Source: SFTH01 sp051878085
Lineage (GTDB): Bacteria > Bacillota > Clostridia > Christensenellales > Aristaeellaceae
NCBI GenBank assembly: GCA_051878085.1
Contig: JBJEJN010000068.1
Location: forward strand, 1 to 59,964
DNA length: 59,964 nt
Direction: 5' to 3'
The position numbers and the translations under genes were made by a program. A model generated the notes under the pieces. That model made no database searches. It was not told where the DNA came from and saw only the letters and a list, made by a program, of their open reading frames with translations. Positions 24,804 through 33,763 of the stretch are shown one piece after another (the first letter of the stretch is position 1; each line of letters opens with the position of its first letter).

Positions 24804-27800
24804 TTATGTCTCGTCCTCCAGCGCGATCTGGTCAAAGACCTCGTTCCACTTCATGTTCTTCATGCGGCGCTGCCGCTTCGCGTCGATTCTGGGATCGAAA
24901 AGGCAGGCCGGGCGGCAGTTGCAGTAGGTGCAGGGCGTCCAGCCGTCGAAGCTGGCGGGGCTGACCGCTGCCTCGCCGCCGCGAATCGCGTCGATCTGAG
25001 CCTGGGCCTTGCGCAGCACGTGGCGGATCAGGCGCGCAAAGTTCACATCGTCCGCGCAGGGCACGTTGGAATAGAGCTTGTTTTCCCTTGTCATGCGCGC
25101 CTGAAACACCCTTTCGGGGTTCGGGGTCTGGGCCGCGAGCAGCTCCGGGTCCTCCGGCAACAGTCCGCTCATGCGGAAGCTCTTCGCGCGCTCCTCCTCC
25201 ACCTGCTTCGGGTCGGTGCTCTGGGTGTTCACCACGCCCTCGTCCAGCGCGAAGTAGTACACCCCGGCGCTGCGGGCCTGCTTCTGCTTCAGCGCGGCTC
25301 CCAGGTACACCGGGAGCTGCAATTGCAGGCCGTGATACGCCCCCGCCAGATTCAGCGGCTTGCCGCCCAGCTTGAAGTCGATCACCCGCAGGCTGTTGCC
25401 CGCCGCCCAGCCGTCCACGCGGTCGATGCGGCCCTCCAGGATCGTGTCGCCCACCTGAAGCCGTGCGGGGCCGTCCTCCCGACCGAAGCTGCGCTCCAGC
25501 TGCTCCGTGCGGAAGGCGCTGCCCTGCATCTGCTCCGCCAGCACCCGCGCACAGCGGCAGGCCGTGGCCCGAAGCGACCGTGACTCCGCCCGGGCGCTTG
25601 CGCTGTCCTCCATGGGCGTGCCCGTGCGCATGCTCTCCAGCAGCGTATCTGCGATGCGGCCCATGCGCGCCTCGGCCTGCGCAGCGTCCATCTCGTTCAG
25701 CTCTGTGCCGCACACGCGCAGGAATTCGTACACCGCCTCGTGCAGGAAGGTGCCCATCTGGCGGCGATCCAGCTCAAAGGGCTCCACCCGATCCGGTCGC
25801 AGTCCGTAGGTCGCAAAATAGGAAAAGGGACAGCCCGCGAAGCGCTCCAGACGCGTGATGCTCTGGGACTGAAGCCTGCCGTAGAGGGATCGCGCCGCCG
25901 CCGGGTCGATGCTCTCGCGACCCGCATTGCTCCGCAGCATGCCCTCCAGGCGCTCCATGCGCGCCCGGGCCTCGGGCAGCTCCCGCCCAGCCTCCCGCAG
26001 CGCCGCAGCGGCAGAGAGATCCACCTCGCGGGCAGCGCCGCCGTCCCGGCCCTCGGCAATCGCACGGGCCGCAAGGGACGCGGCTGATCGGGGCGAGGTT
26101 GCCAGCAGGCGATACAGCTGCGCATCTCCGGACACGCTGCCGATGGGGTGCAGCCCGGGGAAGATGCCCCGCACCAGCTCCATGGTCATGCCCGGTCGCT
26201 GGGCAGAGCCGTCGCTCCCCCGCAGCGCACAGGAGAACCAGACCTCCCCGGTGGCCATGCCCAGGGCGGCCTTTAAATAGAAGCGACGCAGGAGCGCCTC
26301 GCTGCGCTCGTCCGGCCCAAGATAGGCCTTCGTCTGCCTGGACACCGCCTGACGCTGGGCCTCGGTGAGCAGTCCCTCCTCCCCGGAGCTCTTTCCGTCG
26401 GACAGTCCCAGCACGAACAGCGCCCCGGCGCGCTGCATCAGCATCCGGTTCATGCTCTGGGCGTACACCGCGTCGCCCGACTGGGGCAGCGGCTTCACCA
26501 CCGCCGCATCCAGCGACTCCGTGAGCGTCTGCCGCAGCTCCCGCAGGCTCAGCTTTCCCTCGCCCATCAGCGCCGCCATCTGATCCAGCGCGCCGATGAT
26601 GCGGTTCCAGGCCTGGGACAGCGTGCCCGCCGCCTCGCGCATGCCCTTTTCAATCAATTCCTGCTGCAATTTAAGGCTCTTTTCGTAGGCGCGCACCTCC
26701 GTCAGAAAGCCGAACAGTGCCGCCAGCTGTCCCTTCAGATCCTTCGCGTCCTTCAATTCGGCCTTCAGCTTTGCCAGCGGCTCCATCAGCCGCTTGCGCA
26801 GCGGCTCCAGCTCCGCGATCTCCGCGTCCACGCCCCGTGTGAAGGGCCGCAGCCAGCGCCCGCCGTCCACGCCCCGACGAATCGCGTAGTTCGCCAGTCG
26901 GTCGGCCTCGTCGCGGGTCAGATCCATGTAGCCGGTGCGCATCAGCGTGAACACGTCCTCCCGGCGGAAGTTCTTCTCGATCAATTGCAGCGCCGTGAGC
27001 AGGCACTCCGCCGTCGCCATGCGCGACACCGGGCGGCTGTTGTCCAGAAACAGCGGCACCTCATAGATCTGGAAGGCCTCGATCAGCGCCGGCCGGTAGG
27101 CATCCAGATCGGCGCAGATCAGCTGCATGTCGCCGTAGCGCATGCCCTGCATCGCAAGCTTTCGCGCCGTCGCCGCCGCCAGCATGCACTCCTCCCGCAC
27201 GTCCCGGGCGCAGCTCATTTGAATGTGCTCCGGCTCCCCGGCAAGCGGCTCCACGCGGTCGGCGTACAGCTCCCGGGCGAGGTGGCCGATCTCGCCGCAC
27301 GGGTGAGGCTCGTCCGGCAGCGCGTCCCTCTCCATCGCCACGCCCTGAATCTCGCAGACGTCCCGCATGCGCGCCAGCGCGTCCAGCAGCGGATCGCAGC
27401 AGTCCGCGCCCCGGGCCGAGGGATCGTTGGCCATCGGATAAAACAGCTCCGCAGCCGCAGTCTGCGCCGCCACCCCCGCGATGAGCTGCATCAGCGTGGG
27501 CGGAATCAGGTCGAAGCCAAAGAACCAGAAGTGGCCCTCCCTAAGAAACGCTGCCGACTCAAGCCGCAGCGCAGCCTCGATCAGCTCGCTCTCGCCGTCC
27601 TGATACCGTCCGCCCATGAGGGAAAGGTACGCCTCGTAGATCGCCGCAAGATCGGTCAGCTTCATGCGGGTCATGCCCGCGCTCCTTCCGGCGCAGTCAC
27701 GCAGCATCTCGGGCGTGACCCCGCCCTGCACGAAGATCTCCAGCTGCCGCGCGCAGCGGTCGGCAAAGCCCCGGCGGCGGTCGGCATTGCGGTAGACGGT

Positions 27801-28106
27801 CAGCTCCCCGGCGCTGCGGATCGCCTGGCGCACCAGCATCACGCGGCCGCGCTCGTCCACCCGCACGCCGTCGGGATGGCCCGCCGCCTCGAACACCAGC
27901 GCGCACAGCCTCGCGGGGCTGAGCACGCGCAGCTGAAAGGAGCCCGGCAGCTTCAGTTCGCGCAGCAGCAGGCGTTCGGTCAGCAGCGTGAGCTGCTTCG
28001 GCACCACGATGTACTGGGTCGCGTCCTCCGCATCCAGCGCCGCGCCGATTTTCTGCACCAGCGCGCCGGAGAGCAGGCGGTTCTCCCCCGTGTGCACCTT
28101 CAGCAT
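24804..28106 (-). CDS. addB: AddB-type helicase/nuclease subunit, addA not adjacent
   Basis: 1100 residues. AddB with AddA processes DNA double-strand ends for RecA-dependent repair. The C-terminal part has the PD-(D/E)XK nuclease core (ILEGRIDRVDGW, then LRVIDFKLGGKPL) and the cysteines of the iron-sulfur clasp: one in FAGCPFSYF and three in C-T-Y-C-N-C-R-P-A-C close to the end. The N-terminal region shows helicase-like order but no clean Walker A; the expected place reads HTGENRLLSGA, lacking GKS/T. The ATG at 28106 follows GGGAGGTG. Unlike the usual addB-addA operon, no addA follows; the next thing downstream is the repeat cluster and convergent purB. Confidence 0.88.
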   Translation of the reverse strand: MLKVHTGENRLLSGALVQKIGAALDAEDATQYIVVPKQLTLLTERLLLRELKLPGSFQLRVLSPARLCALVFEAAGHPDGVRVDERGRVMLVRQAIRSAGELTVYRNADRRRGFADRCARQLEIFVQGGVTPEMLRDCAGRSAGMTRMKLTDLAAIYEAYLSLMGGRYQDGESELIEAALRLESAAFLREGHFWFFGFDLIPPTLMQLIAGVAAQTAAAELFYPMANDPSARGADCCDPLLDALARMRDVCEIQGVAMERDALPDEPHPCGEIGHLARELYADRVEPLAGEPEHIQMSCARDVREECMLAAATARKLAMQGMRYGDMQLICADLDAYRPALIEAFQIYEVPLFLDNSRPVSRMATAECLLTALQLIEKNFRREDVFTLMRTGYMDLTRDEADRLANYAIRRGVDGGRWLRPFTRGVDAEIAELEPLRKRLMEPLAKLKAELKDAKDLKGQLAALFGFLTEVRAYEKSLKLQQELIEKGMREAAGTLSQAWNRIIGALDQMAALMGEGKLSLRELRQTLTESLDAAVVKPLPQSGDAVYAQSMNRMLMQRAGALFVLGLSDGKSSGEEGLLTEAQRQAVSRQTKAYLGPDERSEALLRRFYLKAALGMATGEVWFSCALRGSDGSAQRPGMTMELVRGIFPGLHPIGSVSGDAQLYRLLATSPRSAASLAARAIAEGRDGGAAREVDLSAAAALREAGRELPEARARMERLEGMLRSNAGRESIDPAAARSLYGRLQSQSITRLERFAGCPFSYFATYGLRPDRVEPFELDRRQMGTFLHEAVYEFLRVCGTELNEMDAAQAEARMGRIADTLLESMRTGTPMEDSASARAESRSLRATACRCARVLAEQMQGSAFRTEQLERSFGREDGPARLQVGDTILEGRIDRVDGWAAGNSLRVIDFKLGGKPLNLAGAYHGLQLQLPVYLGAALKQKQARSAGVYYFALDEGVVNTQSTDPKQVEEERAKSFRMSGLLPEDPELLAAQTPNPERVFQARMTRENKLYSNVPCADDVNFARLIRHVLRKAQAQIDAIRGGEAAVSPASFDGWTPCTYCNCRPACLFDPRIDAKRQRRMKNMKWNEVFDQIALEDET

Positions 28107-28138
28107 GCCAAAGCACCTCCCTTGTGAAATGGGGCTGC

Positions 28139-28166
28139 GGCGGGATGTGGGCATCCCGCCCTACGG
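28139..28166 (+). repeat. Dispersed GC palindrome, copy 3 (variant)
   Basis: GGCGGGATG-T-GGG-CATCCCGCC-CTACGG. Both arms differ from the other copies by one base at mirrored positions (GGGGTG to GGGATG and CACCCC to CATCCC), so pairing is kept. Located just upstream of addB. Confidence 0.9.
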
Positions 28167-28195
28167 CCATGCGTTTCAGCCTCACAATGCGATGC

Positions 28196-28223
28196 GGCGG
28201 GGTGTGGGCACCCCGCCCTACGG
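28196..28223 (+). repeat. Dispersed GC palindrome, copy 4
   Basis: GGCGGGGTG-T-GGG-CACCCCGCC-CTACGG, 57 bases after copy 3. Preceded by GTTTCAGCCTCACAATGCGAT, a degenerate form of the flanking segment found at most copies. Confidence 0.9.
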
Positions 28224-28257
28224 TTTTCGTTTTGGGGCAGCCCCACCATTGTTATGC

Positions 28258-28285
28258 GGCGGGGTGTGGGCACCCCGCCCTACGG
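28258..28285 (+). repeat. Dispersed GC palindrome, copy 5
   Basis: Identical in the 28-base core to copy 4 and 62 bases further on, preceded by TTTTGGGGCAGCCCCAC and ATTGTTAT. Copies 3-5 fill the 217 bases between addB and the COG2426 gene at near-regular spacing. Confidence 0.9.
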
Positions 28286-28323
28286 TATGCGTTTCAGTTC
28301 CACATTCTATAGGAAACCGGAAA

Positions 28324-28908
28324 TCAGAAGAAAGAGCTCACGCCCATGGTGGCGAACAGCGTGATGGCGCATGCGGTGAAGTTGCCCAGCAGGATGACGA
28401 TGGCCGACTTGAGGCGGGGCATCTCAAACAGCGTTGCGATGGCGCTGCCCGTCCAACAGCCGGTGCCCGGCAGCGGAAGCGCCACGAAGATGTACAGGCC
28501 GAGCAATTCGATGGTCTCCTGGGAGACCCTGCCCTGCAGCCAGCCGCGAATGCCGCTGCTCTTCTTGGCGTGCATCTTTTCCCGCTTGCGGGCGCTGCGC
28601 TTCTCCAGCCAGGCGGCGAACCTGCGCACCGGCTTGATGGGCAGGGTGTAGAACCAGTCCAGCACCGGGCGCAGCAGCAGCAGGATGAAGGGCATGGGGA
28701 TCGTGGAGCACACCGCTGCCAGCAGATAGGCAAACAGCGGCGGCATGCCCAGACCCAGCATCACAGGCACTGCGTAGCGGCCCTCGTAGGTGGGCACCAT
28801 GCTCAACAGCGCGGTGCTGAGCACCTTGGCCAGGTTTTCCGATACGACGAAGCTGTTCTCGGCGGCCGACAGCAGGCGCAGGCCACCCAGGGAAAGCCGA
28901 TTCAGCAT
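28324..28908 (-). CDS. COG2426 family membrane protein (small multidrug export-like)
   Basis: 194 residues with about five membrane helices. The motif LPLPGTGCWTGSAIATLFEM (about 150-170) is the hallmark of this family, as is the early PTYEGRYAVPVMLGLGMPP. Despite the name small multidrug export protein, no transport activity is established for most members. A basic loop (about 100-125, rich in K and R) lies between the helical halves. The ATG at 28908 follows GGAGG by six bases; an ATG 21 bases upstream is less well placed. Its own promoter is at 29000-29028. Confidence 0.82.
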   Translation of the reverse strand: MLNRLSLGGLRLLSAAENSFVVSENLAKVLSTALLSMVPTYEGRYAVPVMLGLGMPPLFAYLLAAVCSTIPMPFILLLLRPVLDWFYTLPIKPVRRFAAWLEKRSARKREKMHAKKSSGIRGWLQGRVSQETIELLGLYIFVALPLPGTGCWTGSAIATLFEMPRLKSAIVILLGNFTACAITLFATMGVSSFF

Positions 28909-28999
28909 ATTGAACCTCCAAAATCGCATTTCTTCGATTATATATTCCTGGATAGGCTACTCCCTCCGGGGCGTGCGCGGCCCATCCATTCAATATTCT

Positions 29000-29028
29000 A
29001 TTTTAGCATATCCTGCCGCATGAATCAA
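29000..29028 (-). promoter_or_regulatory. Promoter of the COG2426 gene
   Basis: Minus-strand TTGATT (29028-29023), 17 bases, TAAAAT (29005-29000). About 92 bases before the start codon. Confidence 0.65.
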
Positions 29029-29069
29029 TCGTGAGACCGGAAAGCCCATTCGTTTTCATGCCGCTTTGC

Positions 29070-29097
29070 TTGAAATGTCACAATTGACTGCTACAAT
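29070..29097 (+). promoter_or_regulatory. Promoter of the HAD-thymidylate kinase gene
   Basis: TTGAAA (29070-29075), 16 bases, TACAAT (29092-29097), 30 bases before the first ATG. Confidence 0.55.
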
Positions 29098-29127
29098 GGA
29101 ACATGGATAAGCTTACGATAGAATAGG

Positions 29128-30411
29128 ATGGGACTGATACATTTGAAATACAACACGATCCTCTTTGACCTGGACGGCACCCTGACGGAGTCCGGCATCG
29201 GCATCACCCGCAGCGTGGCCTATGCCTATGAGAAGCTGGGCCTGCCCGTGCCGGAGCAGGCGGTGCTGGACCGCTTCGTGGGGCCTCCGCTGGTGGCGGC
29301 GTTCATGGAGTACGCCGGACTGAGCGAAGCGGAAGCGCGCCACGCCGCCGACGTGTACCGGGAGCGCTTCTCCGAAATCGGCTGGCGGGAGAACCGGCTC
29401 TACACCGGCATCGCGCCGCTTCTGAAGGAATTGAAGGCGCAGGGCTGCTACCTGGGCATCGCCAGCGGCAAGCCCGAGGTCTTTGTGCGCCGCATCGCCG
29501 ATTACTTCGGCTTCGCGCAGTACTTTGACGCCATCGTGGGCATCCACATGGAGACCACCCACGCGGACAAGCACGAGCTGATCACCCAGGCCCTGAACGG
29601 CCGCAGCATTGCGGGCGCGGCGATGGTGGGCGACCGGAAGTTCGACATGGCCGCCGCACGGGACATGGGCCTGCGCGCCATCGGCGTGAGCTACGGCTAC
29701 GGCTCCCACGCGGAGCTCGCCGAGTCCGGCGCGGACGAGATCGCCGACAGCGTTGCCGAGCTGCGCGAGATCTTGTTGCCGGGCGTGCCGGTGGCTCCGG
29801 GGCGCTTCATTACCTTCGAGGGCGCGGACGGCTGCGGCAAGAGCACCCAGATGAAGCTGCTTGCCGAGCGCCTGCGCGAGCGCGGCTACGACGTGCTCTG
29901 CACCCGGGAGCCCGGCGGCTGCGAGATCTCCGAGCGCATCCGCGAAGTGGTCCTGGACATCCGCCACAAGGGCATGTCCTCCGAGTGCGAGGCCCTGCTC
30001 TACGCCGCATCCCGCGCGGAGCACGTGCGTCAGGTGCTGGTTCCGGCGGTAAAAAATGGCAAAATTGTGCTCTGCGATCGATTTTTGGATTCAAGTTTTG
30101 CATATCAGGCCCGTGGGCGTGAACTTGGAGACGAGTTTATACGTCAAATAAACGCACCGGCAAGGGCGATCACCCCCGACCGCACGCTGCTGTTCGTGGG
30201 GGATCGGGAGGCCGTATCGCGGCGGCTGCGCTCGGGGACGCAGCTCGACCGCATCGAGGTGGAGGGCGACAGCTTCGTCCGCCGCGTCTATCAGGCCTAC
30301 GAGGAGATTCACGCCGCCGAGCCGGAGCGCGTGCACCTCATCGATTCCAACCGCACGATTGAAGAGATCTTCGCGGACGTGTGCGCCGACGTCGACGGCC
30401 TGATCGGCTGA
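29128..30411 (+). CDS. HAD phosphatase fused to thymidylate kinase
   Basis: 427 residues with two complete catalytic domains. Residues 1-215 are a HAD hydrolase of the phosphoglycolate phosphatase/PpaX type: FDLDGTLTESG holds the nucleophile, IASGKPE gives motif II, and MVGDRKFDMAAA motif IV, with a helical cap between. Residues 220-427 are dTMP kinase: P-loop FEGADGCGKSTQ, TREPGG, DRFLDSSFAYQ, and the lid RSGTQLDRIEVEG of the type with arginine in the lid. dTMP kinase makes dTDP for DNA synthesis; the HAD part could dephosphorylate a nucleotide or another phosphate ester. A TTG at 29143 (protein LKYNTILFDLDG) is an alternative start. No separate tmk is in the window. Confidence 0.9.
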   Translation: MGLIHLKYNTILFDLDGTLTESGIGITRSVAYAYEKLGLPVPEQAVLDRFVGPPLVAAFMEYAGLSEAEARHAADVYRERFSEIGWRENRLYTGIAPLLKELKAQGCYLGIASGKPEVFVRRIADYFGFAQYFDAIVGIHMETTHADKHELITQALNGRSIAGAAMVGDRKFDMAAARDMGLRAIGVSYGYGSHAELAESGADEIADSVAELREILLPGVPVAPGRFITFEGADGCGKSTQMKLLAERLRERGYDVLCTREPGGCEISERIREVVLDIRHKGMSSECEALLYAASRAEHVRQVLVPAVKNGKIVLCDRFLDSSFAYQARGRELGDEFIRQINAPARAITPDRTLLFVGDREAVSRRLRSGTQLDRIEVEGDSFVRRVYQAYEEIHAAEPERVHLIDSNRTIEEIFADVCADVDGLIG

Positions 30412-30447
30412 TCCTTTCCCTGACTTCCCGCCAAAGGAGTTGAAAAT

Positions 30448-33400
30448 ATGGCATACGAAAATCTGTGCATGTACTGCTTTCAGGACCTGAACGGCGAGAG
30501 CATCTGCCCGCACTGCGGCAAGGACGCCCGCGCCGCGGTTCCGCAGATCCAGATGCTGCCGGGCAGCCTGGTGTACCGCGACCGCTTTCTGGTGGGACGC
30601 GCGCTGGGCCAGGATTCGGGCGGCATCGTGTACACCGCGCTGGACACCAAGCGCGGCGGCACCATCCGCATCCGCGAATACCTGCCCCGCAACTGCGCCG
30701 AGCGCCTGAACGACGGCACGGTCGTGCCCGTCGCCGGCATGGAGGACGCCTTCGACGCGGGCATGAAAAAGCTGCGCGCCAGCGTGGAGAGCGTGGAGGA
30801 CCCCAAGAAGCGCCACTTCTATTTTGAAGAAAACGGCACGGCTTACATCGCCCAGCGCAAAAACGGCGCATCCGCCGCCCACGAAAACGAGAGCGACGAC
30901 GACGACATGGACGAGGCCGATCATCGCAAGAAGATCGCGCTCTACATCTGCATCGCGGCCGCCGTGGTGCTGGTGATCGCCCTGGGCCTGGTGCTGTTCC
31001 TCAACTCCATGAGCGACCCGGACGACGTGACGCTGGACAATCCGCTCACCACCGTGGCTGCCGACACCACCTGGATGCCGCTGGCCACGCCCACCCCCAC
31101 GCCCTACGCCACCGCCACCTTTGCGGCGCTGGTGGATCCAGAGCTTTCGTGGATGGACTACACCTACGACGGCGACGTGGAGAAGGAGTACAACCAGCAG
31201 CAGCAACAGGCCGCCTCTCCCACGAAGATGCCCACCATCATCACCGAGGAGAAGCACGATACCGTAAGCGGCTCCTCCAGCACCACCGACGTCACCTCGC
31301 TGCAGAAGACGCTGGTGCAGCTGGGCTGGCTGAGCAGCGCCAACGTGACCGGCAGGTACGACTCCGCCACCAAGCAGGCCGTGAAGGACTTCCAGACCTA
31401 CGTCAACGAGCACTGCTCCCCGGCGAAGAAGCTGGCCGTGGACGGCATTGCGGGCGAAAAGACCCTGCAGTGGCTGTACAATTCCTCGGTTTCGCTGACC
31501 AAGCCCACGCCCACCCCGAAGCCGCTGGTGACCGCCGCCCCCGACAAGGGCATTATCAACGCAGGCTCCTCCAAGGCCCTGATCCGCGGCCTTCAGCAGC
31601 AGCTGATCGCGCTGGGCCTGCTGCCGGAGGGCAGCGCCGACGGCATCTTTGGCTCCAGCACCACCACCGCGGTGAAGAACTTCCAGATCCGCGTGAACCA
31701 GCTGCAGGGCTACAGCGCCCTGAACGTGGACGGTGTGGTGGACGAGCTGACCCAGTCCTACCTGGATTACTACGTCGACTGGTGGCTCGAGCAGCAGGTG
31801 GCGACGCCCACGCCCAAGCCCCTGAACACCGCGACCGCCAAGCCCACCGCCACCGCTACGGCCACCCCCAAGCCCATGAACACGCCCGATAACGGCGGCA
31901 CCATCAACTCCTCCTCCTCGAAGGCGCAGATCACCGAGATGCAGGAGCTGCTGGAGAAGGTCGGCCTGCTCAAGAGCAGCGACGTGGACGGCAAGTACGG
32001 CAGCGGCACCGCAACTGCGGTCAAGAACTTCCAGAAGTTCGTCAACAACAACCTCGGCACGGAGACCCTGGCCGTCACCGGCGAGTGCGACCTGCTGACC
32101 CAGCAGTACCTGCGCTACTGCGTGGAGAAGGGCATCAAGGTTGAGAGCGCGACTGCAGCTCCCACCGCCGAACCCACCGCAGTTCCCACTGCCGTGCCCA
32201 CCGCCGAGCCCACCGTGCCTCCGGAGGAGGATCCGGATTACAGCGAGGGCGATATCGTCGTCGACGCAGACTCCCCGAGGGAGTCCATCAGCTACGTGCA
32301 GGAGATGCTCTCCGCCGTCGGCCTGCTGAAGAGCAGCGACGTGGACGGCAAGTACGGCGCCAAGACCATCAACGCCGTCATCCTGTTCCAGCAGTGGGTC
32401 AACCAGGAGAAGGGCAGTGAGGTGCTGGAGGTCAGCGGCGTGTGCGACGCGCTGACGCTGCAGTACCTGGAGTACTGCTCCGACAAGGGCTACGACATCG
32501 GCGGCGCAAAGGCCACCGAGGTCCCCACCGCTGTGCCTACCGTCGAACCCACCGTCGAGCCGACCATTGAACCCACTGCCGTGCCCACCGAGGCTCCCGG
32601 CGTCGGCGTCGTGACCGACTTCCGCATCGCTGTGGATGGCGTACTCAGCGACGGCAGTCCGATTGAAGTGCCCGAGGGCGGCAAGGTGACCGTCCAGTGG
32701 GCTGCGGACGGCGCGGAGAGCTACTACGTCTACCTCTACGACGGCGACAACAATCTCATCAACAGCGCGGACGCGGTGCACAACACCGAGATGACCGTCA
32801 GCAGCAAGACCATGACCCCCGGCGTGACCTACTCCCTGCACGTGGGCGCGATGCCCGTGAACGGCGGCAAGGAGGACGTGCTCTGGGAGACGGTGCAGCT
32901 GATCCGCCCGGTTATGGCGACCGCTGAACCCACCGCCGAACCCACCGAAGCGCCCACCCGCGCGCCCAGTGTCTCAACGCCCGTGCTCAACATCGGCTCC
33001 TCGGTCTACCAGGAGAACGGCGTGACCTACGTCAGCGGCGAATCCATCATCTTCAGCTGGACCGCCGACGGCGACGTGGACCACTACATCGCCACCCTGC
33101 GCTACGAGGACGGCACCAGCTACTCCCTCGGCTCCACCCACGACACCAGCAAGACCGTGGAGACGGACTACCTGCGCTCGCTGAAGCCTGCCGGCATGTG
33201 GCGGCTGGAGGTCGGCGCGGTGGCGGTCGGAGCCAGCGACGAGGACGCGGTGTGGAACATGCTGACCTTCGGCGTGCCCGGTGCGGCGGCTCCAGAGACC
33301 CCGGACGAGCCCGTCGAGACGGAAGCGCCCGCCGATCCCGACAGCGAGAAGATCACCTACATCGACGCTGCCAGCGATGCGAACGACATCCAGACCATGC

Positions 33401-33615
33401 AGGTTGCGCTGTACAAGTACGGCCTGATCAACTCCGAAGTCGCAGAGCTTGGCGTGCTGGATACCGCCACGCTGGAGGCCGTTGCCGCCTTCCAGATGAA
33501 GGTGAACGAGCTCTACGGCGCGGAGCTGTACGTGATCGATCCCACGACGGACGCATTTGTGGACGAGGCGACGCTGAATCTGCTGCTGTATCAGGAGCTG
33601 GATCTGAACCCCTGA
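30448..33615 (+). CDS. Membrane protein: zinc ribbon, degenerate kinase N-lobe, peptidoglycan-binding repeats
   Basis: 1055 residues. Order: zinc ribbon (CMYC...CPHC, 7-25); about 65 residues resembling the N-lobe of a Ser/Thr kinase (YRDRFLVGRALGQDSGGIVY, then IRIREYLPRN where kinases have V-A-I-K-E-Y); acidic stretch; one membrane helix (about 166-187); then outside, four peptidoglycan-binding-like repeats (about 290-350, 375-435, 490-550, 610-675), two Fn3-like beta domains (about 715-830 and 850-950) and a fifth repeat at the C-terminus. Linkers are Thr/Pro- and Pro-Thr-Glu-rich. The kinase lysine is arginine, the glycine loop is altered and the C-lobe is absent, so no kinase activity is expected. 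It probably links a cytoplasmic signal to the cell wall. AAAGGAG precedes the ATG; 36 bases separate it from the kinase fusion gene. Confidence 0.85.
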   Translation: MAYENLCMYCFQDLNGESICPHCGKDARAAVPQIQMLPGSLVYRDRFLVGRALGQDSGGIVYTALDTKRGGTIRIREYLPRNCAERLNDGTVVPVAGMEDAFDAGMKKLRASVESVEDPKKRHFYFEENGTAYIAQRKNGASAAHENESDDDDMDEADHRKKIALYICIAAAVVLVIALGLVLFLNSMSDPDDVTLDNPLTTVAADTTWMPLATPTPTPYATATFAALVDPELSWMDYTYDGDVEKEYNQQQQQAASPTKMPTIITEEKHDTVSGSSSTTDVTSLQKTLVQLGWLSSANVTGRYDSATKQAVKDFQTYVNEHCSPAKKLAVDGIAGEKTLQWLYNSSVSLTKPTPTPKPLVTAAPDKGIINAGSSKALIRGLQQQLIALGLLPEGSADGIFGSSTTTAVKNFQIRVNQLQGYSALNVDGVVDELTQSYLDYYVDWWLEQQVATPTPKPLNTATAKPTATATATPKPMNTPDNGGTINSSSSKAQITEMQELLEKVGLLKSSDVDGKYGSGTATAVKNFQKFVNNNLGTETLAVTGECDLLTQQYLRYCVEKGIKVESATAAPTAEPTAVPTAVPTAEPTVPPEEDPDYSEGDIVVDADSPRESISYVQEMLSAVGLLKSSDVDGKYGAKTINAVILFQQWVNQEKGSEVLEVSGVCDALTLQYLEYCSDKGYDIGGAKATEVPTAVPTVEPTVEPTIEPTAVPTEAPGVGVVTDFRIAVDGVLSDGSPIEVPEGGKVTVQWAADGAESYYVYLYDGDNNLINSADAVHNTEMTVSSKTMTPGVTYSLHVGAMPVNGGKEDVLWETVQLIRPVMATAEPTAEPTEAPTRAPSVSTPVLNIGSSVYQENGVTYVSGESIIFSWTADGDVDHYIATLRYEDGTSYSLGSTHDTSKTVETDYLRSLKPAGMWRLEVGAVAVGASDEDAVWNMLTFGVPGAAAPETPDEPVETEAPADPDSEKITYIDAASDANDIQTMQVALYKYGLINSEVAELGVLDTATLEAVAAFQMKVNELYGAELYVIDPTTDAFVDEATLNLLLYQELDLNP

Positions 33616-33645
33616 TTTCCACAAATTAAATCTTCAGAAACCTAT

Positions 33646-33676
33646 GGGCCGGGAAGGATTTCGATCCTCCCGGCCC
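33646..33676 (+). terminator. Terminator of the wall-binding membrane protein gene
   Basis: GGGCCGGGA at 33646-33654 pairs with TCCCGGCCC at 33668-33676, extended inward by GGAT/ATCC. It starts 30 bases after the stop codon. Confidence 0.8.
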
Positions 33677-33713
33677 GAATTCTATATACATTACAAATTA
33701 CTTTTCAGACGAC

Positions 33714-33739
33714 CCCCATGTGCAGCCGCATGGGGTTTT
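33714..33739 (+). terminator. Stem-loop with T run ahead of the hydrogenase gene
   Basis: CCCCATG at 33714-33720 pairs with CATGGGG at 33729-33735, followed by TTTT. It ends 24 bases before the hydrogenase ATG, so it could be an attenuator in that leader or a second terminator of the preceding gene. Confidence 0.5.
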
Positions 33740-33763
33740 CACGATGTAAGGAGGGGTTCCAAC

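Noticed and set aside
28139..28285. Three spaced repeats resembling a short CRISPR array
   Set aside because: Spacing is 57 and 62 bases start to start, but the intervals are related flanking repeats and not unique spacers, the units are perfect palindromes, copies occur singly elsewhere, and no cas gene is present.
30091..32841. 916-codon open frame antisense to the wall-binding protein gene
   Set aside because: Mirror reading of Thr/Pro-rich repeats; no start signal and no domain.
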